In this document: piece after piece, positions 44,382 to 52,497 of the stretch
Layout: every line of letters begins with the position of its first letter
Numbering within the stretch: position 1 is the first letter of the stretch
From: Candidatus Zemynaea palustris
GTDB lineage: Bacteria; Vulcanimicrobiota; Vulcanimicrobiia; Vulcanimicrobiales; Vulcanimicrobiaceae
Reading direction: 5' to 3'
Assembly (NCBI GenBank): GCA_003134695.1
Contig: PLCB01000009.1
Coordinates: 20,884 to 84,883 of the forward strand
Length of the DNA: 64,000 nt
The notes under the pieces: model-generated
Database searches by the model: none
Seen by the model: the letters and a program-made list of their open reading frames with translations, nothing else
Told to the model about the DNA's origin: nothing
Made by a program: the position numbers and the translations under genes

Positions 44382-45072
44382 GTGAATCTATTCCAGAAGC
44401 TTGCGGTTGCGACTCAGGTCCGGGTTCGAATGTCGGTGATGCCGCGCCGGCAAATCCCCCAGTCTTGCGCAAGGGAATGGGTGTGTCGTTTCAAAATCGC
44501 CTTGTCTGACAAGGATCCTTTGTCTTCAGAGATATTGGACAAGGTCGTTCTCAAATGGGATATTGCAAAAACACTCATGGCATTCAAAAGCCTCTTTATT
44601 GGGATCGATAAATACCAGTCGTCGCTGATATCGGATTTGTGTTGTTCCGCACGCGATGCCAAGGAAGCGTTTGAGATCTACGACGCCATCGGTTACGATT
44701 GGCGCGCCGGCCGTGCCGCGCTCGGCCTTTCGCGGATCTTGAAAAATTCCGCACCCCGGAAGAACATCGCCCGCAAGAAGCTTCAGCATTACCCGCTATC
44801 TTGGCTGGCGGCTCAGTTGAACGGCGGCGCCCCCGGAGTTCTCAATGATGCCGAGCGCTCCAAAAATGTCCAACATGCGCGAGCGAGCGACTGCAGAATT
44901 GACGCCGGCTCAGCATGAAGTTTACGAGCAGTTGCTCAAGGGTCTGTCGACGCGTGACATCGCTGAAGAACTCGATCGAAGCGAGTTTACAGTGCGAAAC
45001 CACATCAAAGCGATCTTCAAGAAATTGAAGGTGAATTCTCGCGCCAGCCTACTCAGTGCGTCACTAAATTAG
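44382..45072 (+). pseudogene. Broken paralogue of the TPR-LuxR regulator
   Basis: The stretch near 44670 reads FEIYDAIGYDWRAGRAALGLSRI and LQHYPLSWLAAQLNGGAP, closely matching the intact regulator at 60327 (FEIYDDSGYDWRAGRAAMGLFRL, LKPYPLSWLVTRLKGLAP). Between about 44860 and 44880 the frame shifts, and a second frame carries ATAELTPAQHEVYEQLL followed by the LuxR-type helix-turn-helix STRDIAEELDRSEFTVRNHIKAIFKKLKVNSRASLLSA, ending at 45072. The N-terminal TPR part is missing or unrecognisable before about 44600. It is therefore a decayed, truncated copy of the same gene. Confidence 0.82.
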
Positions 45073-45276
45073 CCGGGTTCAGTTGACGTCCGCACTCCGC
45101 TCGGAAGCGGCGATAGACCTCACCTAGCGGGGCTTGTGGTTTCGGAGGCGGGCATATGTTGAGGTATCGCAAAGGTTGAGAGCTCTGTCGCGTTTTGAAA
45201 AGCTCTCGCGTAGCTTACGAAGAGTGTCGCTTTACAGTCGTTGGGAACTGCGCCTTTGACGCTCTGAGTGGTAGCC

Positions 45277-45326
45277 GGTACATAATCCGTTACCAAATCG
45301 TGACCAAATCGAGGACTTGGTAACGG
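45277..45326. repeat. Arm-type repeat block, GTTACC family, copy A (partner 52410-52460)
   Basis: Shares ggtacataatccgttacc and following bases with 52410-52460. Contains GTTACC at 45289 and GTGACC at 45300 (11-bp spacing) and an inverted GGTAAC at 45319; further copies ATTACC/GGTAAC lie at 45358 and 45371. The interval 45073-45762 around it has no convincing gene. It is likely an end of an older element, located just after the broken TPR-LuxR gene. Confidence 0.7.
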
Positions 45327-45406
45327 AAGACCGAGTCTCCCGGAAACCTAATTTTGAATTACCTTGCTTTGGTAACTTGCATTTTCCGTTCCGCAAATAC
45401 GAAGCG

Positions 45407-45434
45407 GAGGCCACGCTGAAGTGGCGGTGGCCTC
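45407..45434. terminator. Hairpin, possible terminator
   Basis: Perfect 8-bp inverted repeat gaggccac/gtggcctc with a 12-base loop, in otherwise gene-free sequence. There is no T run, so function is uncertain; it could also be part of an old attachment region. Confidence 0.4.
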
Positions 45435-45762
45435 GTGTTCCTTGAGGGTCGCGGCGATCTGCTCGTCGGAGCAGCGGGATTTGCGCAAGGACGAACGTCC
45501 TCGTGACTGGGAGTTCGCCGCGGTTTTCTAGGAAGCCGCGGAGTAAAATCCTGGGAGAAGACCCCCTATCCGTCAGGAGCCGCAACTTAAGCTATTGAGC
45601 TATTGACCGATTGGCCCGTTTGAGCTAATATATAAGCCAGCGTTAGTCAGCCCCTTTGGTGGCGATGAAGTCGCCGGAACGGGGCATGAAACAACCGGAG
45701 CGTTGCTTAGATCCAAGAGCTATTCGTCCCGTTGTTTTTCGTCTCTGAAAGGGCTATGTATC

Positions 45763-46236
45763 ATGACCTCTTTGATTGGGGCCAGTCGGTTCTTTGGCGC
45801 AACTTGCGCTCCTGGCAGTCTCAAGTTAACGTTACATTTAAATTTGAAACTGTTGGCCTGTTCGCTGGCGATATTGCTAATCACGCCGGCAATGGCCGCT
45901 TGTAGCGGCTCGTCCTCTGCGCCAAGCCTTGCACCGAGTCAAACCGCGAGCGCTATTGCCGCTCCAGGGTCGCATGCGCGGCATCGACTCGACTATGTCG
46001 CGTGCGTTCCTTCTTCTGATCCCGGCTGCGACGGAATCGGTCCGTGGGGATTCTGTAGGACTATCTCGGATCCTGGTTGCACCACCTACGGGGGCGACTA
46101 CGATGCTTTCGTAAATGCAGTGTATACCGTTTATCCTTTGGTCGATTTCCCATACCCGCAGTGCTTGCTACTAGGCATAACCTATCCATTTCCCCCTGGC
46201 TCGAATTGCTATGCGGGCAGGCACTACTACGCATAG
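45763..46236 (+). CDS. Small lipoprotein with cysteine pairs
   Basis: The ATG at 45763 gives 157 residues. The lipoprotein signal is ILLITPAMAACSGSSSAP with the lipobox cysteine. The mature part has repeated SDPGC motifs (VPSSDPGCDGIGPWGFC, TISDPGCTTYGGD) and ends with CLLLGITYPFPPGSNCYAGRHYYA. The long leader before the lipobox (about 45 residues) is unusual; a later start may be used. Family unknown. Confidence 0.6.
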   Translation: MTSLIGASRFFGATCAPGSLKLTLHLNLKLLACSLAILLITPAMAACSGSSSAPSLAPSQTASAIAAPGSHARHRLDYVACVPSSDPGCDGIGPWGFCRTISDPGCTTYGGDYDAFVNAVYTVYPLVDFPYPQCLLLGITYPFPPGSNCYAGRHYYA

Positions 46237-46601
46237 TTGAAGGAATTCGCGCATGGCGAGTCACGCGGGCTGAGCGGCTTTGGGATCTGCGCAATGTGCG
46301 CCAAGCGCCTTTGAGGCTGCGCGCCTTGCCCGCCCAGTCGGGTCTCTGACGCCTACCCCGACCCCGCAGACGCGGGCCGTGCCCAACTTTCCAGGTTCCG
46401 GAAGGCTGGGCGCGCAACTTCAAAGTCAGCTCTGCGCGTTGCTTCGCTCGCGGTGCGCGTGGCGATCAAAGTCGAGCGCCTGCTTCAACAGCGAGCTTGG
46501 CCGATGAGTATCATCGTCTGCCATGGCGGGTCTTGCGCGGCAAAAGAGCAAAGTGTCCACGAAGGGGGCAACTCCAGTTCGAGGGGACTCCGGTTGCGCG
46601 C
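46237..46601. other. Non-coding stretch with G+C-rich inverted segments
   Basis: No gene recognised in 365 bases. Around 46317-46425 there are partly complementary segments (gcgcgccttgcccgcccag against ctgggcgcgca), so a structured RNA or a terminator is possible, but I could not fit it to any known RNA family. Confidence 0.35.
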
Positions 46602-47504
46602 ATGTTGATAATTCGTGTTCGACTAATAGTCATTATTATCTGGATCGGCTTTTCGATTGCTAGCGGTTACCTCTTTGCTTCGGCAGCGAATGCGACGGAG
46701 TATCAAGCCCCATCGGCGGCGCCGACAGAAGTGCCCGATTCTGGCACCGGTCCGAAGGCAACGGTCGACATGACCGACTCGGAGATTTTCAGTTCCGCCG
46801 CGCCGCTCGCAAAGGCGTGGAGCGTGGCTCTCGCCGGCGCGAGTGATAGGTACGGTGCCGAGGTATGGAGCGCGCTGCTGCGCGCGCAAACCACCAGTAA
46901 CGGGGCTCAGCTCAACAGACTGCTGAAGAAACGCGGCTACGAGGCCGTCTCGGTCTCGATCGCCTACCGAAGTCCAGTAGGGCCCAACGGTCACGTCGAC
47001 TATTGTGAGCATCCGGCGCGGGAGAATTTCATTACTCACGGCCAGCCGGAGGGTTGTCCGATTTCGGCCTTAGTCGAGAGCGGCCTCGACGTGATCATGC
47101 GAGGATGGAAAACGCGCCAAGTCTCCGACGATCTTGGAAGCTTTCATACGGATTTACAGCAAATACTGCCGTCCGAAATGTTAAGCGTTCTCATGACGGA
47201 AAGAAGAGCAAACGAGTACGACTTGACGGGCGTGGGGGCGATGTACGTATACGAGCGCAATGCGATGCGCGTGCAGCTGCTGCTCTTTCGAGCCCCGAAC
47301 GTTGCGCGGGTGAACGGGTTGTCGGCGTCGGGTTTTGACGTTTCCCTAACCCAGCCAAGACCGCCCGAGTTCGGTGCCGGTTGGATAGTCCTCGATAAGT
47401 TTACGCCCGAGGATCTCGAGAGAATCGGTCCCAACATCCTGGCGCTCTTTAGAAGCATTGTCGTCCCCGAGCGTGAGGTGAAAAAGCGGCAAGCTCAGCA
47501 CTGA
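46602..47504 (+). CDS. Exported or membrane-anchored protein of unknown function
   Basis: The ATG at 46602 gives 300 residues. The N-terminus is a strong hydrophobic signal/anchor (LIIRVRLIVIIIWIGFSIASGYLFASAANA). The rest is soluble, with two cysteines (VDYCEHPA, PEGCPIS) and helical character (GPKATVDMTDSEIFSSAAPLAKAWSVALAGASD, LNRLLKKRGYEAVSV). No catalytic signature. It is followed 46 bases later by a TonB-like gene, suggesting an envelope module. Confidence 0.6.
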   Translation: MLIIRVRLIVIIIWIGFSIASGYLFASAANATEYQAPSAAPTEVPDSGTGPKATVDMTDSEIFSSAAPLAKAWSVALAGASDRYGAEVWSALLRAQTTSNGAQLNRLLKKRGYEAVSVSIAYRSPVGPNGHVDYCEHPARENFITHGQPEGCPISALVESGLDVIMRGWKTRQVSDDLGSFHTDLQQILPSEMLSVLMTERRANEYDLTGVGAMYVYERNAMRVQLLLFRAPNVARVNGLSASGFDVSLTQPRPPEFGAGWIVLDKFTPEDLERIGPNILALFRSIVVPEREVKKRQAQH

Positions 47505-47550
47505 CGGTCTCGGTGCCGGTTGTCTGATGCGGAGGAATCGGAAAGACTAA

Positions 47551-48423
47551 GTGAACGCGAGCGAGCGGTCTTCACTTGCGCCGATCGAACCAGCAGACCC
47601 GAGATATTGGCGGCGGTTTACGCTAGCCTTGGCTGTGGCTATCGCCTTGCACCAAATCTCGGCGGGACTTTTCCACGTGCGCCCGCCCGAAACGCCCGAA
47701 CAAACGGAGCGAGTTCAGGCCATCGCCATCTCGGTGCGCACGCCGGCGCCCACACCCTCCCCGACACCGAGACCGACACCAACAGCGGTCGTGACTTTCG
47801 CGCCACACGCGTCGCATGCTCAAGCAGCGCCGAGCGCCGCTGCACCGATCCGGCGAAAGACCGGAGGGCACGCGGCACCTCGCAAAATCGCAGTAACTCC
47901 GCCGGCTGCAATCAACGCGCCCCCGGAAGCGATCGCACTCGGAAGCGCGAACACGGGGACGGGTTCGCAAAATGGGGGGAGCGGTAGCGGCGCCGGCGCA
48001 GGCGAGAAGGGCAGCGGTGGACTTGGCGGTGTCGCAAGCGGGATCGGTGGTGAGGTAGGCAACGGTAACGGCGCAGGTGTCAAACCATGCGGCGCGGTCT
48101 ATCTGGAGCCTATTCCGGGGACCCTTATTTTCAATCGGGATGGCAGCCTGAGCATGCGCGTCCGGATCGAAGTAACGTTGAGCGATGGACAGACGGTGGA
48201 GGATGTCCTGGGCTGGCGGTTTTCTTACCGTCGCGCCGCTGACGATCCATTCTCGAATGTGAGCGTGAAAGCGGGAAGACCGGCGCTGTTACAACTTCCG
48301 CCATCCGGTTTTGACCTAGAAGCCCAGCAAAAGCCAGCGACGGTGTTCGCCGTCAAGCATACAAACACGTACGGCTTTACCGATCTCGAAGACTGCCCGC
48401 GATCGCAGAACCCAGCTCACTAG
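47551..48423 (+). CDS. TonB-like protein with glycine-rich linker
   Basis: GTG start at 47551; 290 residues. There is one N-terminal hydrophobic helix (FTLALAVAIALHQISAGLF), then a Pro/Thr linker (TPAPTPSPTPRPTPTAV), a Gly/Ser-rich stretch (GSGSGAGAGEKGSGGLGGV), and a compact C-terminal domain from about residue 180 (CGAVYLEPIPGTLIFNRDGSLSMRVRIEVTLSDGQTVEDVLGWRFSYR). This layout is that of TonB/energy-transducing proteins, but the C-terminal domain does not show the usual YP motif, so the assignment is architectural only. Confidence 0.5.
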   Translation: MNASERSSLAPIEPADPRYWRRFTLALAVAIALHQISAGLFHVRPPETPEQTERVQAIAISVRTPAPTPSPTPRPTPTAVVTFAPHASHAQAAPSAAAPIRRKTGGHAAPRKIAVTPPAAINAPPEAIALGSANTGTGSQNGGSGSGAGAGEKGSGGLGGVASGIGGEVGNGNGAGVKPCGAVYLEPIPGTLIFNRDGSLSMRVRIEVTLSDGQTVEDVLGWRFSYRRAADDPFSNVSVKAGRPALLQLPPSGFDLEAQQKPATVFAVKHTNTYGFTDLEDCPRSQNPAH

Positions 48424-48559
48424 CCTCGTCGTACTTCCTGCAAAAGCATTACCGAGGGTCGCGATTCTTCCGGCTGCCCAGATCGCGAAGAGCAGCCCAG
48501 TGCGTAGGATGCGGACTCACCTTACCTAAGCCCATAGCCCCCTTGTCGTTTTCCGAAAT

Positions 48560-48916
48560 TCACGTGGGTACGCCGGCCTTCGTGCCAGGATGGGACAGCG
48601 TCAAGCGCCCGGACATGCCATCATCTGGTCCACTTTTTGGGCACTTTCTTGCGACGGGGTTTCGAGCGTTTCTAGCGTCGTGAAAATGTGTGATCACCCG
48701 CGTAGTGCGGCGGTTCGAATCGTCGTGGTGCTCTTTGCAGTCGATCAGCCCTTCGCGCAGTGGCCCAGCTAGCGCAAGCCACGATTCGTACGACGCCGGG
48801 TCGTCGTCACTACCCGGCTCCATGCCTACAAACCAATAGGGGGCGGACCATCGACCATAACCGAACCAATGACGGGCGGCGATAGACTTAGCGTCGTGTG
48901 TCACTTCGGGACCCAT
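48560..48916 (-). pseudogene. 5' fragment of a uracil-DNA glycosylase-like fold protein
   Basis: 118 residues. The N-terminal part IAARHWFGYGRWSAPYWFVGMEPGSDDDPASYESWLALAGPLREGLIDCKEHHDDSN is well formed and reminiscent of glycosylase-like proteins with a WFVGMEPG nucleotide-site motif. Beyond residue 75 it degenerates into low-quality sequence (NARNPVARKCPKSGPDD) and stops early. Probably a truncated or frameshifted gene; low confidence in the family. Confidence 0.4.
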
Positions 48917-48979
48917 CCAGGAAACTTGGAAGCCGTCGCTAGGATCGGAAGAACAATGGCCGCGTTCCGGACCATCTGG

Positions 48980-49681
48980 CTAAGGGTCTCTCCTGCCCCC
49001 TGCAATCGCGATGATGTTGATGACTGCGGTTGTAGCCTCAACGCACATGGCTGCATCACGAAACGACGCCGTTCGCTTGTGCTGCAAGGCAGCGGACAGG
49101 TCTAGCGCTGACCGAGCATGTTTGCGAGCTTCTTCGTTCGCACCACCGGTCAACTCGACGTCAATATAGGCTTCAAGCTGTCGCTTTGCATCCGTCGCGC
49201 TGGGCGTTACGCCATCACGTGAGGGATGCTTTTCGGGGACATAAGCCGATTGCGCCGCAGAGATCAGGGCTTCGCGGCAAAGTAAGCCAACGGCTTGAAA
49301 CTGCTCCTCGGCACTCGCCGAGGCCAATCGGTCACGTAATTCTCCGACCGTCCTGTCTACTCTCGCCCAACCTGTCGGCTCGAACACCTCGGTGCGGCCT
49401 TTGGAGATCAGACTCATCAACGGATTGAACATCTCGGCCACGATTGCCCGACGAGATTGATAGCTCGGCAGATCGCCACTCGACCATCGTCCATACCAAT
49501 CCCAAAGGTCTCCGTACGGTAACGGATTCTCAATTCGGCGGCGCGCTAGCTCCGAGGACGCGGCTTCATAGTTGCGTCGAAATTTGTCGTTCACGTCGTC
49601 TATCCGCGGACCACCCGTCGCTACGGCGACCATTGTGTTTCTGAGGTCATCTAGGGCTCGCACAAGCTCGGCGTCGGTCAT
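48980..49681 (-). CDS. Hypothetical helical protein of the accessory type
   Basis: 233 residues, almost wholly alpha-helical. Recognisable segments are PYGDLWDWYGRWSSGDLPSYQSRRAIVAEMFNPLMSLI, FQAVGLLCREALISAAQSAYVPEKHPS, and the C-terminal ELTGGANEEARKHARSALDLSAALQHKRTASFRDAAMCVEATTAVINIIA. Proteins with this C-terminus are, as I recall, scattered across bacterial accessory regions. A HEPN-like role is possible but no R-x4-6-H motif is clear. Stand-alone gene. Confidence 0.6.
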   Translation of the reverse strand: MTDAELVRALDDLRNTMVAVATGGPRIDDVNDKFRRNYEAASSELARRRIENPLPYGDLWDWYGRWSSGDLPSYQSRRAIVAEMFNPLMSLISKGRTEVFEPTGWARVDRTVGELRDRLASASAEEQFQAVGLLCREALISAAQSAYVPEKHPSRDGVTPSATDAKRQLEAYIDVELTGGANEEARKHARSALDLSAALQHKRTASFRDAAMCVEATTAVINIIAIAGGRRDP

Positions 49682-49906
49682 GCCGACGCCTGACTCCGCT
49701 TGCCCCTACCATCTAATTCGAAAGCTCGCGTTGACATAGAACTGGCTCCGCTCGTTGCTTTCACACTCGCTCTAGCGCAACCCGCCTCCCCGGCCCGGCT
49801 GCGTAAGTGCAGATGAACCTTTGCCTAGAACGTGTGAAAAGGGCCAGATATGCCGCGAACGCAGCGCGTATAGCGATCGGCACCGGGGTTGCGGGAATGC
49901 ACCTGA

Positions 49907-50671
49907 TTATGGCCACGGGATTGAAAGAGTATCTGCGCCACCGCCCACGTAGTGCTGGCCGTTCGGGTAAAATGCTTCAAAATACGCAGCAAACTGGAGC
50001 ACCCAAAAAGCGGCGTGCTTTTCCCAATCCGCTAGGCCTGTTGGCTTTGCCAAAAAGCCCTGACTTTGCAGGCCACGGAAAGCTGCCTTAGCGCCAGCTT
50101 CCAACCAGTTGAAGACGACCAGTTCGATCGAGTTATGAAACCACTGCGGGTCGTAATTGTCGGCCCTCGTCTGAAGGCGACCACGAAGTTGTGCCGGTGG
50201 GATTCCCGCGGCCCAGTGGCCGAGCAATTCCTCTGAGCAGCCAAAGTACGCCTGCGGCGGATCATATTTGCCGGTCGCATTGTTTATTCCATGAACATTG
50301 GCAATGTGCCAATATTCGGGGACATTAACACCGCCAACGTTGGCAAATGCAGCAAACTCCACAATTGACGCACCGGCTGCGGGCCCCATCGCGACTTGAA
50401 GCTCATTCTTTAGATCGTGCGCAACAGAGCTAGGAACTGTCACAGTCGGATGGCGCGCGATAAAGTCTTGCAACCACAGCTCCATGCGCTGCCCGCTGGC
50501 AACTTTCGCAGCTCCTACATAGCCCACCAGAGCCAGCTTGTTCGGCCAGCCAAGTATCTTCTGGCCCGGGACTTGACGGCGCGGGACGCCACCAGAAGGA
50601 GGTGCCGTCAAATTCTTGTCCGCCGCGAAGACGATACCGTCCCCTAGTACATAAGCAATAAGAATTGACAT
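49907..50671 (-). CDS. Ntn-hydrolase (proteasome beta-like) fold protein
   Basis: ATG at 50671; 254 residues. The start MSILIAYVLGDGIVFAADKNLT, followed by QKILGWPNKLALVGYVGAAKVASGQRMELWL, reproduces the strand-DxxxT and KI...VGYVG pattern of proteasome beta-type Ntn hydrolases. The N-terminal nucleophile (Thr/Ser/Cys at position 1 after processing) cannot be read with confidence; a catalytic role is therefore uncertain. Related stand-alone proteins are found in accessory regions. Immunity or housekeeping function unknown. Confidence 0.55.
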   Translation of the reverse strand: MSILIAYVLGDGIVFAADKNLTAPPSGGVPRRQVPGQKILGWPNKLALVGYVGAAKVASGQRMELWLQDFIARHPTVTVPSSVAHDLKNELQVAMGPAAGASIVEFAAFANVGGVNVPEYWHIANVHGINNATGKYDPPQAYFGCSEELLGHWAAGIPPAQLRGRLQTRADNYDPQWFHNSIELVVFNWLEAGAKAAFRGLQSQGFLAKPTGLADWEKHAAFWVLQFAAYFEAFYPNGQHYVGGGADTLSIPWP

Positions 50672-51141
50672 AGCGGTTTCAGCCATTGGCTTCCTGGAAC
50701 GCTGGAACCGGTTGTAAGCGCGTTCTTATTCGCATAGAGCAAAGCTCACCCCGCCACGGTAACGCGTCGCAGCAGGCGAAGGCGAAATCAAAAACCACGG
50801 GGATTTTGCCGCCCAAAGAGATATCCGCGTTTAGCACAAAGGTCGCGCCAGACTTCTGAATCAACGGCCTCTAGATTCCAAGCGCGAACTCTGCAAACGG
50901 TTTCCCAGCAGCAACTCCGCACTAGAGCCTCATCCGGTACTGATGAGGACTCAATATCTTTCAGGATCACCTGCCGCGAGACAGCGCAGTAACACATCGG
51001 TAATCCTTATCCGCGACCCGTGACGCACCTCGCGCAACGCTCAGGGACCCGTGACGCTCGGCGGACCGAGGAGCTCTCGCGCGAGGCGGGCCTGCCAGGT
51101 CGGCTCTCGAAGAGAGCGATCGCCTAGCATGGAGAGAGCGC
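50672..51141. other. Stretch with possible gene remnants
   Basis: About 470 bases upstream of the proteasome-like gene. Two overlapping minus-strand frames (50679-50864 and 50788-50997) each look partly protein-like, for example ADISLGGKIPVVFDFAFACCDALPWRG, as if one gene had been frameshifted. No family recognised. The plus-strand proline-rich protein gene begins at its right edge. Confidence 0.35.
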
Positions 51142-51597
51142 ATGCGCGGTAGCGTAATCGCCTTTACTCTGTTCATCGGAGCCGCGCTTATCTCGGGCAT
51201 GGTCCGCACGTTCGCGGACGTCCCCATCACGGTGGCCCAGCATATTGAAATCCCCGCCCCGCCGCCGCCGATCATTGAGCCGCCGCCGATCATTGAGCCG
51301 CGACCGATCATTGAGCCGCCGCCGATCATTGAGCCGCGACCGATCATTGAGCCGCGACCGATCATTGAGCCGCCGCCGATCGCGGCTCCCGTGACCGTTA
51401 CCGCGTCCCCTCCAAAAGGTGAGATTGGGGAAGGACACCACCGCCACGAAGACGCGACCCCATCGCCCTCGATCGACGTTTACGATGACACCGGTGGCAC
51501 GCCGATTGGTGCCTTCGTTCTCCGTGGCGCGATCGCGTTAATCGTGTTGATCGTTGCGATCGTCTGGTGGAGAAGCAGGACTGGAAGGAGGCGGTAG
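51142..51597 (+). CDS. Proline-repeat membrane-anchored protein
   Basis: 151 residues: an N-terminal signal/anchor (VIAFTLFIGAALISGMVRTFA), then seven or so copies of a six-residue unit IIEPPP or IIEPRP encoded by an 18-bp tandem repeat (about 51268-51379). A short hydrophilic part follows, then a C-terminal transmembrane helix (GAFVLRGAIALIVLIVAIVWW) ending in basic residues (RSRTGRRR). The repeat number is likely variable. A stiff Pro-rich spacer between two membrane anchors is unusual. Confidence 0.65.
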   Translation: MRGSVIAFTLFIGAALISGMVRTFADVPITVAQHIEIPAPPPPIIEPPPIIEPRPIIEPPPIIEPRPIIEPRPIIEPPPIAAPVTVTASPPKGEIGEGHHRHEDATPSPSIDVYDDTGGTPIGAFVLRGAIALIVLIVAIVWWRSRTGRRR

Positions 51598-52093
51598 CCT
51601 CGCACGCCTATCCTTGCGGCTCCTGAGCCGATCGCCATGCAAGCTGCGCCGGGCGCCACGGGTTCCTAGTGTTGCGCCGCGGGACACGGGGGATGCTTCA
51701 CTATCTTCGCGTGTTGTGCCAAAGAGTGCGTGTCTCGGTTGCGTCGCGGGAACGCTGCTTTTTGCGAGGATGCGCGAGAACGAGGGCAACGCAGCACCCG
51801 AGTAGCTCCCGCGACCCGCGCATGACGATCGGCGCAGGGGGGCATGGGGACGGGCTGGCGCACCCCGGCCGGGGACGCGGGACCGGACGTTTCAGGCGCA
51901 ATGTGCATCATCCCGTCGCGAATCCCAGCGTGCCTGTGAAACATTTGTTTCGCCACAGCCCGATCCAATTGAACCGGCGCGTCTGGGCTTTAGTCCGACG
52001 GCCGCTTGGGAGGGGTCTCCGCCGTGACTCCCGGCAACCCAAATGCAACCCAGCCGTACCGCGGCAGGCTCCCCGAGCGTCGCGATCTTCCGA
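51598..52093. other. Gene-free stretch in E2
   Basis: No coding frame with protein-like composition in about 500 bases. It is followed by repeat R1 copy B, the tRNA-Sec-like half and the GTTACC arms, so the whole 51598-52497 interval is a junction zone between older insertions. Confidence 0.45.
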
Positions 52094-52164
52094 GTGACGA
52101 GGCTTTTTCGGGCAATTAGGTCCGTCTAGTCGCGGGATGCAGGGTATCGCCAATGCGATGCAAG
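52094..52164. repeat. Direct repeat R1, copy B (partner 39546-39616)
   Basis: Matches the copy at 39546 over about 71 bp in the same orientation. A shorter internal near-duplication (cgatgcaaggtatcgcca after gatgcagggtatcgcca) is present only here. Confidence 0.7.
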
Positions 52165-52288
52165 GTATCGCCAGCAACCTGCGCCGACGGCACATGCCCT
52201 GTCGAAAAAGACGGAGCACTCATCCTGTAGAAGCGGCAAGGGCACCTAAAGGGCACCAAACCAGCTAAAGTGCGGCGCAAACCCTTGT

Positions 52289-52326
52289 GGGAGAGTACGG
52301 ATCTGGTGGTCCGCACGGTCTTCAAA
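52289..52326 (+). other. tRNA-Sec-like 5' half (5' end to anticodon loop)
   Basis: The sequence GGGAGAGT-A is followed by a 6-bp D-stem CGGATC/GGTCCG (one G-T) with a 4-base loop TGGT, then C, ACGGT and the loop CTTCAAA with anticodon TCA. A 6-bp D-stem with a 4-base loop plus TCA is diagnostic of bacterial selenocysteine tRNA. After the anticodon loop the sequence (tcacctacgg) no longer pairs and no variable or T arm follows, so only half is present. It sits about 95 bp left of the GTTACC arms, as expected for an attachment core. Confidence 0.55.
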
Positions 52327-52409
52327 TCACCTACGGCCGCACCGATGCTCCACCGCAAGCGTGGATTACCTCTTAGAATCAGGGCTATCGATGCTTGCGG
52401 GTGGTAAAC

Positions 52410-52460
52410 GGTACATAATCCGTTACCAAATCGTTACCAAAATTGGGGATTTGGTAACGG
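52410..52460. repeat. Arm-type repeat block, GTTACC family, copy B
   Basis: GTTACC at 52422 and 52433 (11-bp spacing) plus inverted GGTAAC at 52453. The outer parts form a perfect 12-bp inverted repeat ccgttaccaaat / atttggtaacgg. Matches 45277-45326. Together with the tRNA-Sec-like half to its left it resembles the left end of another integrative element. Confidence 0.72.
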
Positions 52461-52497
52461 AGATTAGCGCAAGTGCCGCTCAGGAGAGAGGCCGTAC

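Noticed and set aside
44395..44445. GGGTTCGAAT string resembling a tRNA T-loop
   Set aside because: The flanking bases ccggg and gtcgg cannot form a T-stem and no acceptor or anticodon arm surrounds it; chance match within decayed coding sequence.
45232..45585. Minus-strand frame of 117 codons
   Set aside because: It translates the GTTACC repeat block; no protein-like features or ribosome site.
48700..48740. GGTTCGAATCG string resembling a T-loop
   Set aside because: The T-stem does not pair and the sequence lies in the frame of a minus-strand gene fragment.
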